Part shown: in pieces, positions 62,202 to 64,000 of the stretch
Layout: each line of letters begins with the position of its first letter
How positions within the stretch are numbered: the stretch's first letter is position 1
Origin: Neckera pumila
Taxonomy: Eukaryota > Streptophyta > Bryopsida > Hypnales > Neckeraceae
NCBI GenBank assembly: GCA_963969595.1
Contig: OZ018408.1
Span: 23,929,823-23,993,822, forward strand
Length of the DNA: 64,000 bases
Direction: 5' to 3'
Position numbers and translations under genes: made by a program
The notes under the pieces: generated by a model
Seen by the model: the letters and a program-made list of their open reading frames with translations, nothing else
What the model was told of the DNA's origin: nothing
Database searches by the model: none

Positions 62202-63452
62202 CTACGGTACCACATCGAACTTGGCCTCCACTAAGAAAGGTCCTCCATAGTCTTTTCTAATCGACACCCCCCAGTTTTGAACCACATAATCCTTTTCAGG
62301 AAAGTTATGCCAGGACTTGGTCGGCATGTGGAAAACCTTCACAATAGTCCCGACGTCAAGGCCCAGGACTCCAAAAAGTTGAGCATCCGGTTTGCAGTGG
62401 TAAGGTAACTTGAAAACCAGGACAACCACATCGTTCATGACACGAAGGCAAGTCCATGTCCCTTCCAGCTTTGGACATTCGCATACGAGCTCCCACGTTT
62501 CAAAGCTCAACAACTTCGTGCGCCAAACTCCGTGCTTCCCTCCTCGTGCACAAAGCGTGTACAAGTCCCCGGAGAAGTCATCTACGGAGTGTGCGATGTA
62601 CTCCCCATCGCAAAAATCTCCATGTGATCCGTAGAGACTGAAGTTCTTGACAACTTTGGTGTTTGTGTAGAAAGCGGCAACGTTCTCGTAGAAGGAGACT
62701 GACGACATACAGTGCATGGTAAATACTTCCCTGTCATTCAAAAGAACCGGCATGCTGTCCTCATCGGTTATGCTCCATCGGTTCTCCACCGAATTGTAAA
62801 CTTCCCAGGACATACAACCTTCCACGGTGTAAAGGAATGTGATAGTATACCCACCTTCCGGCACAGTGTCCATTCGAACCAAAGAGGGCAATGTGGGCAT
62901 GTCACTAGGGTGGGGAAGGGCACGGCAAAAGCCAGTCACTACATTCGTCACAGAAACTCGGATCTCAAGAATGTCAAAGTCCCATCTCACTTTCTTTTCA
63001 TGTTCAATGACACATACCAGGCCATTTACTGTTGCCGCAATGTGGGTCTTTGAAACGACCTCGGGACAACGCGCAATTCCAGGCCGGAAACACTCCTGCC
63101 CATCCTCTTGAGTGAGGAACATGGTCCCATCCACCTTATCGTGGACCATGAGAGCGAGTCGCACCAATGAAGCTCCTTCAAATGCTGCTTGAAAATGCGG
63201 AGAGGTGATGATAGATCTCCAAGTCTTGTTCAAGGAACGCATCTGGAGGATGTCCTTTATTGGTAGTCGTGCAAAGATTTGTAGTAGCACCTCCTCTGGA
63301 AGTTTGCTCCATTGCTTGGAATCCAAGCTAGGAGCTGCATCCTCTCTAACTGACACAAACTCCTTCCTCAAGCGATTCTTCCCTAGAAATGGATCTCTAA
63401 CAATGAGATGCTTTGGAGTCTCCGAGTTGGTCTCCAATGCACTTGCCTCCAT
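62202..63452 (-). CDS. F-box protein, paralogue of the 17.9 kb gene
   Basis: A 416-residue single-exon F-box protein, presumed SCF ubiquitin-ligase substrate receptor. The ATG at 63452 corresponds to the ATG of the other copy; the in-frame TTG at 63497 is not taken as start. F-box at about 48-90: WSKLPEEVLLQIFARLP, KDILQMRSLNKTWRS, SPHFQAAF. The C-terminal part is conserved to the last residues (FLVEAKFDVVP). The most divergent part is around residues 275-300, just after YENVAAF, where this copy has a shorter segment. Both copies keep full frames, so both may be expressed; the variable patch lies in the presumed substrate-binding half. Confidence 0.85.
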   Translation of the reverse strand: MEASALETNSETPKHLIVRDPFLGKNRLRKEFVSVREDAAPSLDSKQWSKLPEEVLLQIFARLPIKDILQMRSLNKTWRSIITSPHFQAAFEGASLVRLALMVHDKVDGTMFLTQEDGQECFRPGIARCPEVVSKTHIAATVNGLVCVIEHEKKVRWDFDILEIRVSVTNVVTGFCRALPHPSDMPTLPSLVRMDTVPEGGYTITFLYTVEGCMSWEVYNSVENRWSITDEDSMPVLLNDREVFTMHCMSSVSFYENVAAFYTNTKVVKNFSLYGSHGDFCDGEYIAHSVDDFSGDLYTLCARGGKHGVWRTKLLSFETWELVCECPKLEGTWTCLRVMNDVVVLVFKLPYHCKPDAQLFGVLGLDVGTIVKVFHMPTKSWHNFPEKDYVVQNWGVSIRKDYGGPFLVEAKFDVVP

Positions 63453-64000
63453 GCTGCGTGTTGATAATTGCTTGGAATAACTGCCATAGCCGAACAATTT
63501 GGGGTTAGTGGAACAATTTTAAGGAGAAGAAAAATTCCCATTTGTTACAATTTGTTTTAATTAGCTCAGTTGATATACTTTTTGCCTATGAACTATAATT
63601 GTTCATACTTGTGTGAAACCAAACTACCATAGCCCCAACTTTGGGGTTAAGAGTTGCAAAAATGAAAAGAAAAAACAATTCATCTTCTATTCGAAGTTGT
63701 TTTAAATAACTAGCTAACCTTGTGTGTTGTCGGTTTTTGTCTTCAACTAGAACTAACAAGGTTTGAGATAACCTTTGAAAGATTCTTTGAAATAGCATTC
63801 TAATAAACAACCTTCCGAAAACCTAACTTGACCGCATTATTTTCTTCTGACGATATTTTTATTGTTTTTTATGATTAGTTTTTAGACAATAATGAAATTT
63901 CCTTCTCTTTGATTGCTAAGTTAGATTGCTATAATAGAAAGCAATAAAAGGTGAGTGTTAATGCCTACAAGAAAGCAATGTTTTTTGACAATAGTAAGGA
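63453..64000 (-). other. Leader/upstream region of the second F-box gene
   Basis: Conserved with 17.4-17.94 kb, including GGTTGTTTATTAGAATGCTA and TTTGCAACTCTT words. Probably 5' leader, possibly with an intron. No other gene. Confidence 0.45.

Larger units (their letters stand above)
61870..64000 (-). repeat. Duplicated F-box block, copy 2
   Basis: Reverse complement of 17420-19515, including 3' flank (61870-62201), coding region and more than 500 bp of leader; similarity is still present at the right edge, so the true end is outside the window. Confidence 0.85.

Overview
The window is nuclear DNA of a land plant. It holds a plastid-targeted thioredoxin-like gene (CDSP32 type), a plant pectate lyase, a plant-type F-box family, GT-AG introns and plant-style MITEs, and there are no bacterial operons. 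A bryophyte, most likely a moss, is my best guess but is not proven. Reasons are the bacterial-looking, nearly intronless Nramp gene, a recognisable piggyBac transposase relic (to my knowledge rare or absent in flowering plants), AT-rich intergenic DNA and short introns.

Layout: 0.9-1.4 kb, first exon of a CDSP32-like gene on the minus strand, running off the left edge. 2.5-16.5 kb, gene-poor AT-rich DNA with TTAA-flanked transposon derivatives and a 4 kb stretch bracketed by inverted repeats. 17.9-19.2 kb, an F-box gene on the plus strand. 20.2-22.5 kb, a broken FQR1/WrbA-like quinone reductase, a PPR-like scrap and a MITE, bracketed by an inverted copy of the pseudogene leader. 22.9-27.2 kb, a five-exon pectate lyase-like gene preceded by a tandem array with a unit of about 257 bp. 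28.9-41 kb, almost pure MITE territory: a Stowaway element, two abutting TA elements, two AGGT-type elements in tandem, and four TTAA elements packed into 5.6 kb. 44.0-45.9 kb, a two-exon Nramp metal transporter. 46.5-55.5 kb, a probable decayed 9 kb piggyBac element that carries a ruined transposase and has been hit by five different MITEs. 57.9-61.3 kb, the ten-exon 26S proteasome ATPase gene RPT4, minus strand. 62.2-63.5 kb, a second F-box gene, the inverted paralogue of the first; its duplicated block runs off the right edge.

The host genes do not form a pathway: they cover plastid redox/stress, cell-wall pectin cleavage, Mn/Fe transport and ubiquitin-proteasome protein turnover (F-box plus RPT4). 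The coherent story is the mobile DNA. At least nine non-autonomous elements begin and end at TTAA with a CCCCTAAAG-like terminus, the target and terminus expected of piggyBac, and a piggyBac transposase relic with three recognisable catalytic aspartate motifs lies in the same window. Exon borders were read by eye from splice consensus and family alignment from memory; no search was run.
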